NCBI GenBank assembly: GCA_905250025.1
Contig: CAJNOJ010000067.1
Span: 4,141-68,140 of the forward strand
Origin: Adineta ricciae
Taxonomy: Eukaryota; Rotifera; Eurotatoria; Adinetida; Adinetidae
Length of the DNA: 64,000 bases
Direction of reading: 5' to 3'
This document shows, piece after piece, positions 24,736 to 37,800 of this stretch. Both the position numbers and the translations under genes were made by a program. Position 1 is the first letter of the stretch. Every line of letters starts with the position of its first letter. The notes below the pieces were generated by a model, which worked only from the letters and a program-made list of their open reading frames with translations, did not search any database and was not told the origin of the DNA.

Positions 24736-26345
24736 ATGAATGAGGGTTTGTTGGATATAATTCAGTCGTGGCTTTTAAATTCCCCATCGCATGGTATTCG
24801 TCGAATTGGCCGAGCCAGAACGTTATCAACTCGACTTTTTTGGCTGGTGACTTTTTGCACACTAACGATCCTTATGGGAATTTTTATTTCTTCAATAATT
24901 ACTAAATTTGTTACCTATCCGACCAAGATACATCTAAGCATCAAGCACGATCTGCTGCCTTCGGATTATCCATCGGTTACTTTTTGTAAGGAGACTACCA
25001 CTCGGAAAAGCGAAACGACTTGTTCATGTTTCTAGGTAATGTCAATGTATTGGAAGATGAGATCTTTCGAATAGACACTCGACAATCTCCAACCCCCAAC
25101 GACGAAATAATCAATGGAACTATGTACCAAAAACTTGTTTCGAATTATCTTAACCGAATTCTGACGCAGCAAGTCGATACTCAATCGAAAATATTCGTTC
25201 CACAAACGTCACATATAAATGAATCTCTCACTCAATGTATCTTCAATCAACATCTCTGCTATCGAAATCTTACGCAACTATTTCATCCAACTTATGGCAA
25301 TTGCTACACGTTCGATAATGTTCATCATGTGCAACCTGAAGCAACAACTGATCTACCTCATTATTGGCTACTCGATGATTTCAATGGTGATAATGATTAT
25401 CGGTTATTTCTTGAATTATTTCTGCATCCGACGGATGATCCGAATGAATCGGATACTCGAGGTGGTTATCGGGTGTTTATCCATCGAAAGTATGAATTAC
25501 CTATTCTATCTCAAAACAGCGTTCTTCTGCGTCCGAATAAATACACAAAATTAAGTTTTTCTCAACGAACTATGTCGTTCTCGCAAGAATGTCGAAACGA
25601 CTTAACCGAGCACATGAAAAACATTTTCCAAACGCATAAAGTACGATATAGTCAAGCGTTGTGCTATAAACTCTGCGAACAACAGTACATTGAACAACAG
25701 TGTCAATGTATCGAACCGACCTTAGTTGTTTTCTATCATTTCTTCAATCGTATCAATGAAACTTCTCCAATCTTAACCAATAAACGGATGTGCTCACTTG
25801 AAAATACATGTTTTCGTCTGCAAATTGATTTCGGTAACTGTTCGTTCTCAGTTTATCACTGATATTATTTCGTTTCCTATTCTAGATTCGAGAAAACTGT
25901 GTCCAGAATGTTTACCGGAATGTGAAATCATTCAATACTCTATTCAATCATCGCATGCAGACTATCCGAATCGAAATTCCTACGAGAAAGTTTTCCACCG
26001 ACTTGAACAACATTTTCGTCTCACTCAAAACCAACAACAATCTCAACGACTCAACATTAGTCACCCCTCTATGTTACGCGATCATATTGTTGCTGTTGAA
26101 ATCTCCGCAAGCCCTTATCCGACGGAAATCCTCACCGAATCTCCTGTTTACACATGGATTGATGTTATCTCGAGTATCGGAGGACAAACAGGTAAACCTA
26201 TTGAATGATTTCTCTCCTTTCGCATGTCTATCTTCTAGGTCTATGGATCGGTATAAGTCTAATTGGTTTCATCGAAATTCTCGAGTTGCTCTATGTCGTG
26301 ATAAATCGTTTCTATACGCGCATTTTCTCTCGAAAAGGCAAATAA
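24736..26345 (+). CDS. DEG/ENaC-family sodium channel subunit
   Basis: Amiloride-sensitive-type trimeric cation channel subunit. Exons 24736-24985, 25036-25833, 25886-26191 and 26239-26345. The N-terminus carries the conserved gating pair HG in SPSHGIRRIG, followed by TM1 (FWLVTFCTLTILMGIFISSII) and the post-TM1 block YPSVTFCN. The extracellular domain is Cys-rich, with ALCYKLCEQQYIEQQCQC, MCSLENTC and CPECLPECEIIQYS. TM2 reads GLWIGISLIGFIEILELLYVV and includes the G-x-S selectivity motif (GIS). The cytoplasmic tail is very short. The ligand is unknown: peptide-gated, proton-gated and mechanosensitive members all share this layout. An in-frame ATG at 24697 would add 13 residues; the downstream one was preferred by family length. 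Confidence 0.9.
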
Positions 26346-26453
26346 AAACATGAAACATGAGCAAAATGCAAATAATTCAATTCTATTTTGATAGTTTACA
26401 AAAATTACAAAAAAGAAAAGGAATTGTTGGAATGATGAGACTCACTGTTTACT

Positions 26454-29400
26454 TCATGGTAGAACCGCAATCTTTTGTAGTGCATTACGTTCAATAGCAT
26501 TCAAATGTTGTTGAAATATAGCGAACCAAGCATGTGTGGCGAATAAACGCAAACGTTCCTTTAAATAATCGAGCAAATCGACTTGCATCAATGGATCATG
26601 AAAAGCATCTGGGTCTTTCTCTTGAAAGAATTCATAATCGAATACATCGTCGAGTAAATTATCATAGCGTTCTAAGTATTTCGTTGTTTCATCATCTGTT
26701 GATTTTAATAAACTGGATTCACCTTTGTCACCTTTTTTTTCGTCTATCTCTTCATCATTTCCTTCATCATTATCGTCGTCGTCGTCGTCGTCGTCGCCAT
26801 CTTCATCGTCGAAATTCATATCTTCTTCGAGTTCTTTGCGTGTGTTGATTTGATTTTGCAGTTCGAGAACGAGAATTTTGAACAGTTTTACAACGAGTGG
26901 AACACGTGTCCATTGTTCAGGTTGCTTAGATGTTTTCGAGCGTGTTCTATGCGAGATGTTTTGACCTGCTTGTTGGTAAATAATTTGATCTCCTGGAACA
27001 ATCAAAGTTTGGAAACGTACATCATTATTCGTCATCGCATATTCTAGTAAGCCGGTCAATGCAATAATACTGAAAAAAGATGGAGTCATTGTCGTGATTT
27101 CGGACGAAATATCAACAATCAGAAAGTTTACCTGACTTTAATATCATAAGGACCCACGAAGAAATGTTGTTTCGTCACCCATTGATACATGACAAAGTCA
27201 AATGCACTACTGCCTTGTGGTCCAGGTGTGGAAGTAAGAAAATTAACGACATCGTTGAGATTGTTTTGAATAAGATGAGCAAAGACAACAATTAAACTTT
27301 GTTGAACACTTAACACTTGTGAACCTGGAAAGGAGAGACTAGAAATGAAATCCTCCAAAGAGAAAACGAGCTTTTACTTTGAAGTTTTGCCAACACTGCT
27401 TTGAGAATTTGTCCTAGTGTATCGCCGAGTAGACTTGGCTGATTAGTTTTATTAATCTCGCGAATAAAACCACGAATCAGCTTTCCAATGAATGTACAAC
27501 AATTTTCCGGTGTTTTTGGATCGAGAAATTTCGCCAGAATCTGTAGGATATATTCAATACTTGACGTATTCGTTTTCGGATCCGTCCAAGAGAATAAATT
27601 CGTCGATACACACGATAGAAATGCGCATAAACATTCTCCACCGTTGATCAGGATCTGTTGATCATCACTTGTTAAAAGTAAATGAGCAACAATAGGGAAT
27701 GTTTGATTCAATAAGTTTGCATTGATAGGAGGATTCAATGATCGAAGAACAGTTGTTAGTAGATCAAGAACAGAAAATGCCAGACTTGGCGCAATACGCG
27801 GTAGATCCGATGAAGAAGGATTGTTATCAACAATAGATTGTAATAATGGAATCAATCGTTCCTGTATCGAATTCGAGACTTTATTATTATGAACGAGACC
27901 TTTAATGATTCTAAAACGAGAAAAATTAATTTGTTGAAAAGCGATTTTTCGATCAGTATTTACGCTGTGGTTTCGCCATTGATCAGTGGATCTTGTATGT
28001 AATTGACGAAAAGTTCAATGGCTAACGGTGATAAACGACTTTCAATTGTTGAAACGAAGTTTTCATCCACACTAATCAATATCGCCAACGATTCCAATGG
28101 CCAAATATATGCAGATTGAGGTATACGACCCATAGTTGCTAGTATACCCTCGAATATTCGTGGGAGATATGCTACAACATCGTTTGTTTGTTCTACGCCA
28201 ACTTCTTCACAGTAACTAAAACCGACACTGTTTACAAACGTTCAATTTCTTTCGATACTTACTAATAAAAAGCTCGAAGTGACGAGAGATTAATAATTGG
28301 ATGTTGAGCATGTTCCAGTAGTTGGCAGATTCCATCCAAAAAACTTCAAATAAACGGATTTGAGAGAAGAACATGATGTGTTGATCTTACATTCGATTAA
28401 CTTCCGCGTTTAACGAACGTGAGAATCGTCCAGCAAACAATGCAGCTTGACACACAAGATACGGATAATCTAAATTGAACAGAACATGCTTTTCCATTAC
28501 AAAACACAATTCTTTTCAGACCAAATTGCGATAAATCTGCCAGTGGTACTTGTCGAACAAAAGCATCGAGATCAACTTTCACATATCCTGTTATTAGCAT
28601 ATCATTTAGCAATTGTTTACAGCGACCCATGGCTAATAGACAAGCTTCGTGTAATTTCCACCATCGCGGTGAATTGTGGGTTTTCAATGCTTCGGCATGA
28701 GACAAATGGCGACTAAAATGAAAACACGATGATTTTACTGATCGAACAGATTCGAAAACAAAACGAAGGATCTGAATGTTTTTTTTTTGTAGAACCTGTG
28801 CACAAACAAAGGACGACACGTATGTTCAATCTAGTAGCACAACAGAAATATTTATTCACTTGAATTTCTGTTGTTTGAAGATCGTTTTATAAAAGAGAAA
28901 AAGCAGACAAATCAAGTTGACGCATGATCAATCTCCATCCATACGTGCATAAGTAACAGTCAACTACGAAAGATCTGATGAAAGCATGTCATGAACTTAC
29001 TGTACAGCTTTCCAAAGGCCGATGCCCGCTTCTTTCTTGAACTCACTTGTAATCGACTAAACAACAGAAAGTTTTAGTCAAACAAAATATTTTCGAATAG
29101 TTTCATACAAGAAGTAATTCCAATGCAGATAATCTGACCGAATGAGAAAATGAATCATCACTTTCATCTTCAACATAACGCGAAACATTCTTCGACCAAG
29201 AATCATACTAAAACAACGGAACACCGTGCATTTTGTTTTTCTAAAGAAAAATGTACTCGTTCATACTTCTTCTTCAGTTATTTGCATGCACAAAATCAAA
29301 TAATAGCACAACTCTTCCATGGATGTCTTCACCGAATTCTTGTACGTCGGTAAATCCATTAATACTTGCACAAATTCAAATAAACTGTAAATCAAACATT

Positions 29401-30400
29401 CGAAACTTAATGTTTCACCTAATCAAACAAAACAAATGAAGATGTCCATTGAGTCAAAGTCCATTCTATTACCATCCGAATCGACCGATGCGTCCATTTC
29501 TCCGTGCTTATACACAACTGTGGCAACGTAATTCTCCGTATTCGATGTTAAACACGTCCAGACGGATTGCAACAGTTCAGCGGCATCTTGCTGCATTAGT
29601 TTTGGAAAACTTTTGAATAATAATGTCAATGCGCGAATGGTTTCGATTCGACAACCTGTGTCGGTCATCAGTGATGAATCTGGTGCAACAAGAAAGCGTT
29701 TGAATGCTTCACAGTAGTGTGATAAATAAGGCAGAATGTAGCCCACTGATAAAATCCGATCATGTTCGTTAATATCATGCACGAGGGAAACAAGTAAAGT
29801 AAAGATGCCTATTGCACGTGTTCGAATACGTAAGCTGAAGTCGTTGGATGTCATCAAGCGATACATTTCTGGTAGAAGTAGCGGAAGAACAACAGGCAAC
29901 TGTCGATCGTCCAGATCACGAATGATTTCTGTGAGAACACGTATTGAACCATGAATTAATGCTTTATTTGTTGATTTCAACGATTCGATCAGGAATGGTA
30001 ATAATTCGGGCCACGATTCTGGACAATCCCATTCAGCTACAGCTGATATGACACAAGCGAGTCCAACACGAAGCCGATGGTTGGATTCATTTAAACCGTG
30101 AGGAAGAATTCGGCGTATCTGACTTTTAATCTGTTCGGGAACTTCGGGTTCAACGAAACTTTCAATATCTCGTGTCCAATGTTTACTGACGTATTTCCGG
30201 AGTAATACACCAGCTAATTGCCGGATACTTATGTCACGTGTGTTATCAACTGATATTTCTGTTAATGCTAATGTGTACAAATCTAATAATTCTAAAGTTT
30301 GCAATTGCGTTTGACCTTTTTCGATCGATTGCTGGTCAGGTGTAATAATCATGCTTAATGTTTGTTCAATCATGGAACGAAGGTCGGCTAACGATTCCAT
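26454..30400 (-). CDS. IPO9: Importin-9 (karyopherin beta)
   Basis: HEAT-repeat nuclear import receptor (Kap114 family; cargoes in other animals include histones H2A/H2B, actin and ribosomal proteins). The first exon, 30400-29473, holds the importin-beta N-terminal domain: ISIRQLAGVLLRKYVSKHW, then PHGLNESNHRLRVGLACVISAVAEWDCPESWPELLPFL, ending VDSDG. The donor is inside GATG|GTAATA, because the next exon resumes GETLSFECLIYSLFEFVQVL, matching vertebrate IPO9. Later blocks include HEACLLAMG, GLLFVLDLLTTVLRSL-like repeats, NGGECLCAFLS, QSLIVVFAHLIQ, TRSKTSKQPEQWTRVPLVVKLFKIL, an acidic loop with an Asp run coded by GTC/GAC repeats (26775-26800), and the end DPLMQVDLLDYLKERL. There are about a dozen short introns. 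The gene is divergent from TFIIA. Confidence 0.94.
26772..26801. repeat. GTC trinucleotide run inside importin-9
   Basis: On the plus strand, uninterrupted CGTCGT units; on the coding (minus) strand this encodes a run of aspartates in the acidic loop of importin-9. Confidence 0.8.
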
Positions 30401-30916
30401 TTCGTTTGTTTTTCTCGAAAGAAACTTTCAAATCTACAAACAAAATATTCTTGGGAACATTCGACAAGTGTTCGCGATCCTTTCTTTAGAAAAGGTATCG
30501 AATTTCATAAGACATAACACAATTATCTTACAAATGAAAATATCCACCAATAATCTCACTTAGTTCATTCACAACAAGTATTCAAAAGAGACAAATTGAA
30601 AATATTCGTATTGTACTGATTATCTAACACAGTATTTAGAATTCTCGTGAATTTCCACCAATAATATTCATCATCTTCGACGCATCAATAGCGTGACCGA
30701 CGACGACAAGTTAGCATAGCATGTGGCGCTTTGCGCTAGCGAGAGATTCTAGCCATAAGATGCGTTGTCTATATTAAGGGGGAGCACGAGTATAAAAGGA
30801 ACATTTTTGCTGGAGAAACTTTCGTCAGACTCACACACATACGTGAAAGAGTCTAACCAAAAAGTTTGTCGATTGATTAATTTTAATGAAAAGTTTCTAA
30901 CACAAACGAATGAACA
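30401..30916. promoter_or_regulatory. Bidirectional promoter region of IPO9 and TFIIA
   Basis: About 515 bp between divergent start codons. A consensus TATA box TATAAAAGG sits at 30791-30799 on the plus strand, with an initiator-like TCAGAC at 30825-30830, about 30 bp downstream. That spacing fits a TFIIA transcription start near 30826 and a 5' UTR of roughly 90 bp. No TATA box was noticed on the importin side. Confidence 0.6.
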
Positions 30917-32136
30917 ATGGCTGTAAGCGATGTTGTAAGCATTGCCAATCGTATCTTATCAATTCCTCTCGAATGAAAATATTTCTTTAGAAAAAAATCT
31001 ACCAAGATGTAATTGAAGATGTTTGTTCAGCAGTACGTGAAGCACTAACAGCAGAAGGCTGTGACGATCATACTATACAAGAACTTCGAAATGTACATTT
31101 GCCTGTTGTGTGTTCGGCCCATAAGCAATACGTTTATTTTTTTTTCCATTTCAGCAATGGTTAGAACGGTTAGAAAATTCCAAAGCAGTAGAACCTCCAA
31201 CAACATCCACTGTTGATCAAGTTACAAATCGAGAATATCGACATCCAACAACCGGTGATACGAATCATTCATCAACAATGAATAATAAACACCCAGCTGG
31301 TATAAAGTCAGTCCACAGTCGTGTTCAACAAGCGACCAATTCCGGAGTATCAAACTTCAATAATTACACAACAGCGACGAATTTAAATCCATCACTATTA
31401 TCGAGTGCAAGTTCGATTGGATCACAATTCGGCCGTGCAACATATTCCATCACGCCAACGGTAAGCTGTGAACGAAAAGCGACTTGCTCGAAAATAGTTC
31501 TATGCTTCAGAATCCGTCTAATATCGGTAATTCGACAATGAGAACAGCGAATCAATTAGATGGAGCTCATGATGAAGAATGCACGAAGAAAAGCAAACGA
31601 CAGCGTAAGAAAAAGTCGCCAATCATTGAAATTTCATTCCAGTTAGATGGAACGGGTCCTCCGGTCAGTGAAAAATCTATCTTGTTTCATGTTGCATTCG
31701 ATTTCTTTTCCAGGTTGGTGATGATGAAGATGACGATGAAGACAGTGACTTAGAAGGCGTATGCTTCATGAAATGCAGCTGTCATACAGAACAAGACAAT
31801 GCTTTGTTTCATTTTAGAATGATGTTGCTGAAGATCTCGAAGACGATGATGACGAAGATGGTGCAGAAGAAGGAAAAGAAGATCCTAACCCACTTTGTTC
31901 AGATGATGATGTCAGCGATGATGAACCTGCTGAACTATTCGAGACAGAAAATGTTGTTGTTTGCCAGTACGACAAGGTAGAAACGCAAACTGTTCTTCCG
32001 TGAGATTCACTTGTTTGTTTTTCTTAAGATCTCGCGTACGAAAAACAAATGGCGATTTATCTTGAAAAGTGGTATTATGAATCTTGAAGGACATGATTAT
32101 GTATTTAGTAAAGCAACAGGTGACGCCGACTGGTAA
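30917..32136 (+). CDS. GTF2A1: Transcription initiation factor TFIIA alpha/beta
   Basis: Large TFIIA precursor that stabilises TBP on the TATA box. A tiny first coding exon (30917-30934, MAVSDV) is spliced to KKIYQDVIEDVCSAVREAL (from 30991), the conserved N-terminal helical domain, then ELRN|QWLERLENSKAV. A Ser/Asn-rich linker follows, then a basic patch KKSKRQRKKK, two QLDG motifs, acidic runs, and the C-terminal beta-barrel domain: DDVSDDEPAELFETENVVVCQYDKISRTKNKWRF, GIMNLEGHDYVFSKATGDADW, ending TAA at 32134-32136. All hallmarks of TFIIA-L are present. One internal exon (31714-31758) is only 45 nt and encodes acidic residues. QLDG is the taspase-1 type cleavage core that separates alpha from beta in other animals. 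Confidence 0.95.
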
Positions 32137-32817
32137 TACTATTGTTAAAACGAAAAGGAAACAATCGATTGAATATAATGAAACATTAGATGGGATATAA
32201 ATTTTCCTTTTTTTTTCTTCTTCTTTCTTATTTTTTCTCTGTTGTCCATTATCTCTCTCAAATTCGCTGAAATGTCTTCAAAAAAAAGAAAACAAAACAA
32301 ATATATACATATGTATGAGTTTAATGTCTTGGGTGTACACATTTCTTTTTCTTTCTGTCTGTCTGTCAGTCTTGTACGGATCAATTCCTGTGTGTCAAAC
32401 TTATATGCTCTTTCATTGTTGTCACGTACATACATTTATAAAAAGATTTATGTTTGTTTATTTATAATTTAGAAGAGAAAAAGAAAAACGAAATAAAACA
32501 AATGTCGAGATGAGAGAGAGAGATAGAGAAAGATGAAAATTCATCGAGCTAATTAACTATGACGTTCATTGTGCGCTTAAACTCGAGAATTTTGAAGCAA
32601 AAAAAAATGATATGATTTGTTCATGTTTTATTACCAATATTTCAATTTGAAATTACAATCGTATATCGCGCGCGCGAGAGAGAGAAACATATGCACAAAG
32701 AGGAAGAAAACCGAATTAATAAACAAATAAAATACAAGACGAGATCACAAGAACAATCTAAAAAAAAGGAAATGTGTCCACATAGTAGCAAAAATAAAGC
32801 TTTGACAAGTATCGATG
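32137..32817. other. Convergent 3' UTR region
   Basis: About 680 bp between TFIIA (plus) and Numb (minus), with long T and A runs, a GA run near 32512-32530 and CGCGCGCGAGAGAGAGA at about 32668-32684. No gene seen. Confidence 0.5.
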
Positions 32818-34586
32818 TCATCGTCGTATTAAATCATCATCGAATGGATTGGTACCGCGTTTAGGTGTGAATACCGTTGATTGTTGATGATGTGCCGACG
32901 ATGATTGAGCCTGAGCTGCCATGGAATAACCGTATGGCGAAAAAGGATTGACTGGATGATTACTTTGCATAAGAGCGGTTAAGTTTGAAGTAAATGCATC
33001 GGTGAGTGATACAGTTGTTTGTTCAGGAATGTTAGTTTGGCAAGGTGGAATGGTGGGAACATTGTGGATAGGAAGAGAGACGTGATTATGATCTAAGAAA
33101 AAAGTTTCTACAAGATCATTTTTGATAACAATATGTAGCTTACTATTTTTATTTGACGATTGGAATAAAGACAATTTTGAAAGTTCGTTTGCAGCTATTT
33201 GGCTTTCCACCTCTTCCGTTACTAAATTCATATGAACATAAAGTGGAAATTTATGAGAAAGAAGTTTGACTTACTTGTATTGATATATGGATCTTTGAAT
33301 TTCATTTCTTGGATTGTTGATAAATCACCTGGTCTTAACGAACTTTGTCGTTTGAACGCACCAATGGCTGTTTGATTGAAATCATCTGTACGCATGGACA
33401 TACTACGAACGAATGGTTCAGACTTGCTTCCTTTCGGGCGTGGTCGTTCCATAAGATTCGATTTTTGACTTGACGAATCCACACTCGTCTTAACCGAAGG
33501 GCATGGAGTTGATTCTGTTCGAAAAACAAATGAGATATTCTTCTCATAAAAAATACTATTGACAGACCTGGTATGATAGCACTCTGAGGATCGATCAGAC
33601 GTTCAAGAATGGATGTGGAACGAAATGAACCAAAACGCGTGAATGATGTCCCATTCGGTGTATATTCGACAGTAACGCTACATTCTCGGTCACGTTGTTG
33701 TTTACGTTCGAGACATATTTGAAAAGCACAACCGACAGCATGACTTAAACGTTCACCCTAAAGGAAATTGCGCGTTGTATAAACAACAAGAATTAATCGA
33801 TCGAGTCTTACTGTTTCTTTAATAGAAAGAAACCCATGGCAAAGCCATCGACGTGTTGTACCGTCTCGACAAATATATGCAAAACCTTTATCATGAAAAC
33901 GATCGGGAGCACAAAAAGAGACTTTTTCAATCGTTTGATCAACAATTAAACCCTTGCTTGTTTCATCAACAACACGAAGAGAATCACCTGAGATATACAA
34001 AATGGCTTTGGTGTGTTTAACTTTTTGCTAAACATAACAAATTCATTCCAACAAATCCAAGACAAGAATCAATTCGATCTTACATTTAATAAAGCTTGAA
34101 TTGCTTGTTCACAAACGTGCATGCCACGAGATTCTTGAACTTCTACACTACCCAAATACTAAATAATCTTCAATACACATGTATATATGTCAGATAAATG
34201 TCATTTACTTTAACATTAAAACTACAAGTACCATCGCGTACAGACTTGTCATCATCATGCCATTGAATCGGTTTCTTTTCATTCTTATTTGTGGAATTTT
34301 TGTTATTAGTACTGCTATTATCTTTCTTCTTCTGATGGAAACTAAATGTTCGTTTTAATCGATCCATTTGGTTATGTTTCGTCGACTTTTTCAAATCTGT
34401 GTGTGTTAATGCCGTTGAGAAGGTATCTAAAGAGACATTGAATGAAAACTTTTCGAGAACAAACATTACAACACATGCAAATTGTTGATGTTAATCCAGC
34501 ATGCAGTCAAATGTATTAATTAGAGCATGGCAATTACCTGATCCTATGTTTGTCGATTGATGCCGACGAGAAATTTCGGCACCCAT
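32818..34586 (-). CDS. NUMB: Numb, PTB-domain endocytic adaptor
   Basis: Cell-fate determinant and endocytic adaptor that antagonises Notch. ATG at 34586 encodes [16 protein letters not shown], spliced to a second segment containing [15 protein letters not shown], which resembles the classical Numb start (MNKLRQSFRRKK). The PTB domain follows: [80 protein letters not shown] and [20 protein letters not shown], then the FTRFGSFR motif. The NumbF-like block is recognisable as [13 protein letters not shown]. The C-terminus ends [11 protein letters not shown], an NPF motif that binds EH-domain proteins. The protein is shorter than fly Numb. Classical phosphosite-like SFR/SLR contexts are present. 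The gene has several short introns and is divergent from the TASOR-like gene. Confidence 0.94.
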
Positions 34587-34879
34587 TCTTATTCTCTATT
34601 CAATACTTTCTTTTTGAATGAAAAGATCTTTGTTAAAACAAAAAGACAAATCGAGATTTTTACTTACATTTCAAATTGTTGTGATGTTTTCAATTAAATT
34701 GTGAACATCCTTGATTTGAGGAGAAAAAACTGCCGTCACATTGCTTTTGACAGAAAGAAAAACAAAGAACTTACAAAGATGTACATGTGGCGACACCGTT
34801 AATTGATTCCCATTGGTTGAAAATACATACAAATGATACCCGTGTCTGCCTGTAATCATTCTTGCCATTCAAATCAACA

Positions 34880-37800
34880 ATGACTGAAGAAAATGGAACA
34901 ACTATCAATGGTGAAACGGAGAAATCGTTTCAAGTACCATTGAGTATGAATACATAGTTAATGATCATCGTTGAATTAGTGTTATTATTTAGAAATGCTA
35001 TTAGAAACCAGTAACCAGTCGACCATCGAACGAAATGTTCACAATGTCCTCCGCCGAAGCTTTCTCGAACAACGATCAATCACCTGGAAACCGATTAAAG
35101 TCGAACTGGTGGTTAATACCCAACTAACCAATGAATTCTTCGGTAATTAGATCATTTTTTTCGGAATTAAAGAAAGTATAGTTTCATGTTCTCTCGCTGT
35201 GTTCCAATCAAGGATATACACATATCGAAACCAAACTAGTCTTTTTCTAGTTGTTCATCCTCCTTGCAAAAGAAACTGAATTGGTCGGTTGAAAAAACGT
35301 TTTTTTTTATCGTTGTGAAAAATCAATACTAATCTAATCCGTTATTTTTCTTTGCATGCTTCTTTTGTCTGTAGACGATCTCTGTTTTTTTGCCGAACAT
35401 CTCTTTTTCCTTCTCATATTCGATTTTGATTTATCATGCACAGAAAGTAATGTCATATGCACGAGAAATAAAACACACTTTCCTCAAGTATGTTGTACTG
35501 AACCAACGACTAATTCATTTGTTTTTTTTCCTTCTTCTACTGCTTTCTCTTCTAGGTCTTTTGCATGTATGTTGTGATGTCTGATCGCAAAGAGATTCTG
35601 TCGATATCAGCAGTAGCATGTAAAGAGAATTTTCCTAAACTCTTCTTGATTTGCTGCTTGTCGGTGCATCTACCATGAATCGATAGACATTCGATAAAAA
35701 AAGACAATCGAAAATAGTTCACATCATTTCGTTTTTTTTTCCTTTTCTTCCTGACTTTTTTAACATATATAACGGTGACATATGCTTGCTTTATCTTTGC
35801 TAATTTAGTTGATTATTTCATATGAAATGGCATGATGTTCGCTGATGATAATTGTTTCTTTTGTTTTAGCTGTGCGAAAGAGATTCGAAAAAGCTGCTGT
35901 TGGCAAACGTCGCGAATTCGAAGAATCCTACGCGTTTCTTATTGATAATGACACTCAAGTACTCGATATCTGTCAAAACGGTTATCACTGCACAGAAACT
36001 TCGTTCAACGTACTAGGTAATTGTTGATACGTCAAAAATATTCTTTTCTTTAGTTCTATTCACTGATTAATCTTTAATCTTTGTATAGAATATATCTAAG
36101 ACAGGAATAATCTTCGTTTTGAACAAAATTCTCTGCCTTTGTGATAAACATGTATATTTGCTTAACTTATTCCTTATCCCGACACTACATACATCTGTAT
36201 ATATCATCTAGTGTGTATCTAACCTTGAAAATCTAATGCTAACTCTTACCCGTAAGTATCTATATCACTATTATTGATGTAGATCGGTCTATTTCTCTCA
36301 CTTACCACCTGTTTTTTATCATTATCTATGTATATATCGTTCTCGATGGTTGTTGAATAATCCGCGCTGCTCTTGAAATCTCGGTTCTTGTTTTTGTTCA
36401 ATTGATCAGTCGATCTAGAAAACTGCTCACCTTGCATCGGCATTATTGATTGTCATTCGATTTTTATCTACTAATCCATAGATATTCGTAACATTTTTGT
36501 TATCGTTGTGTATCTACCTATCGCTCTTCTCTCTGATTTTACCAACGATCTCTATATAATCTCACTTTTAAACAAATTTCATCGTCTATTGCACATTATT
36601 CACTCATTATAGTTATTCCGACACGAAAAAAAATCAACGAATTCGTTCTAGAACTTGCTTGCATGTACTCTATGTCTTCTTTCTTTCAAATTGGTATATA
36701 GATCTTCTTCTGTACACATGTTCTAACGCACACATTTGCATGGGGCTTTATTGTTTCATTCGTGTCCTTTATCTTCTTTTTTTGATTTTGTGTGTCTTAG
36801 TTATTCGTATAGGAATGATCCAAATCTTTCGATTCAAATGGAAAATCTGACATAATAATCATAACGTGAGTTGCGAGCAATTATCACCAATACTCGAGCT
36901 TGTTTCTCCTGTCCCTCAGTTGATGTCAGCCGCTATTTGCCTCCACAAACGTGTTTCTTTTCATTTCTTGATGTCCTCTCGTTCACTTCATTCTATTGGT
37001 ATTATTTAGCTTGCGCTTTTTTCTCTCCTCCAAAGTCCGCTGTTGTGATTTGATGTTATTCATCTTTAAAATCTTCGTAAAAACATACTAGAGAGTTAGA
37101 TTTGACCACCGGGTAAGTAATACACCTTATGTTGTACTGACTACATATTGTATGAACATATATGAAATCATTGTTTTCATCTGATATTTGGCACCAATAA
37201 GCAGAAGAAGAAAGAAAATTTCTGATATTGATTATTTGCGCTTTCGGGTGATTTCAAGTGATGACCAGTTCGGATTTTCTGCATGTTCTTTTCTTCGACA
37301 TACGTTTTTCTTCAACTTGAGTGAAAATGCCATGATTTCAATTCTATATTTTCTGTCATTTTATTATTCTTATGATTATCGTTGTTTTGTTTTTTTTTCT
37401 GTTTTGGGTATATGCCATTAGATTCCCTTGCTTCGATCACTGTCATTCGAACCCTATTGATCTTTTAGGACATAGTAAATATGGCATCTATGTTTGTAAA
37501 CATGCGGATGTATGCATTCGACATGCGAGTGTTCGTCGAACATGGGAAGGAAATGTGGTTATCAAAATGATTGTCTTCAAGGTTGGTTGAGTTGTTCATA
37601 TAAAAAGGAAATTTGACTTGTGTTCTATACAGATTGTGGAGGGAAAACAAACGGCCGCACTTGTACGAAAAGGACCGAAATTACAGCCGATTGCACCCAC
37701 ACCTCAATTTACGAGTCACTGTTCAGTGATTACACCGAAAGAAACAGATGATTTGGAAAAACAATTTGATCAGTCTCAGGTAGGATGAAAGAAGCAATCA

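Noticed and set aside
29423..29472. Extension of importin-9 exon 1 through DFDSMDIFICFV
   Set aside because: Splicing at GATG|GTAATA instead restores the conserved GETLSFECLIYSLFEFV; the extension runs into a stop.
34671..34868. Minus-strand frame (65 codons) upstream of Numb
   Set aside because: It lies in the short divergent interval, has no family resemblance and no splice link to Numb in phase; more likely 5' UTR or promoter.
37420..37468. Earlier acceptor for exon 4 of the TASOR-like gene (ATTAG near 37422)
   Set aside because: It puts the conserved block out of frame and hits a stop; the acceptor at 37467-37468 continues VLG into HSKYGIY in phase.
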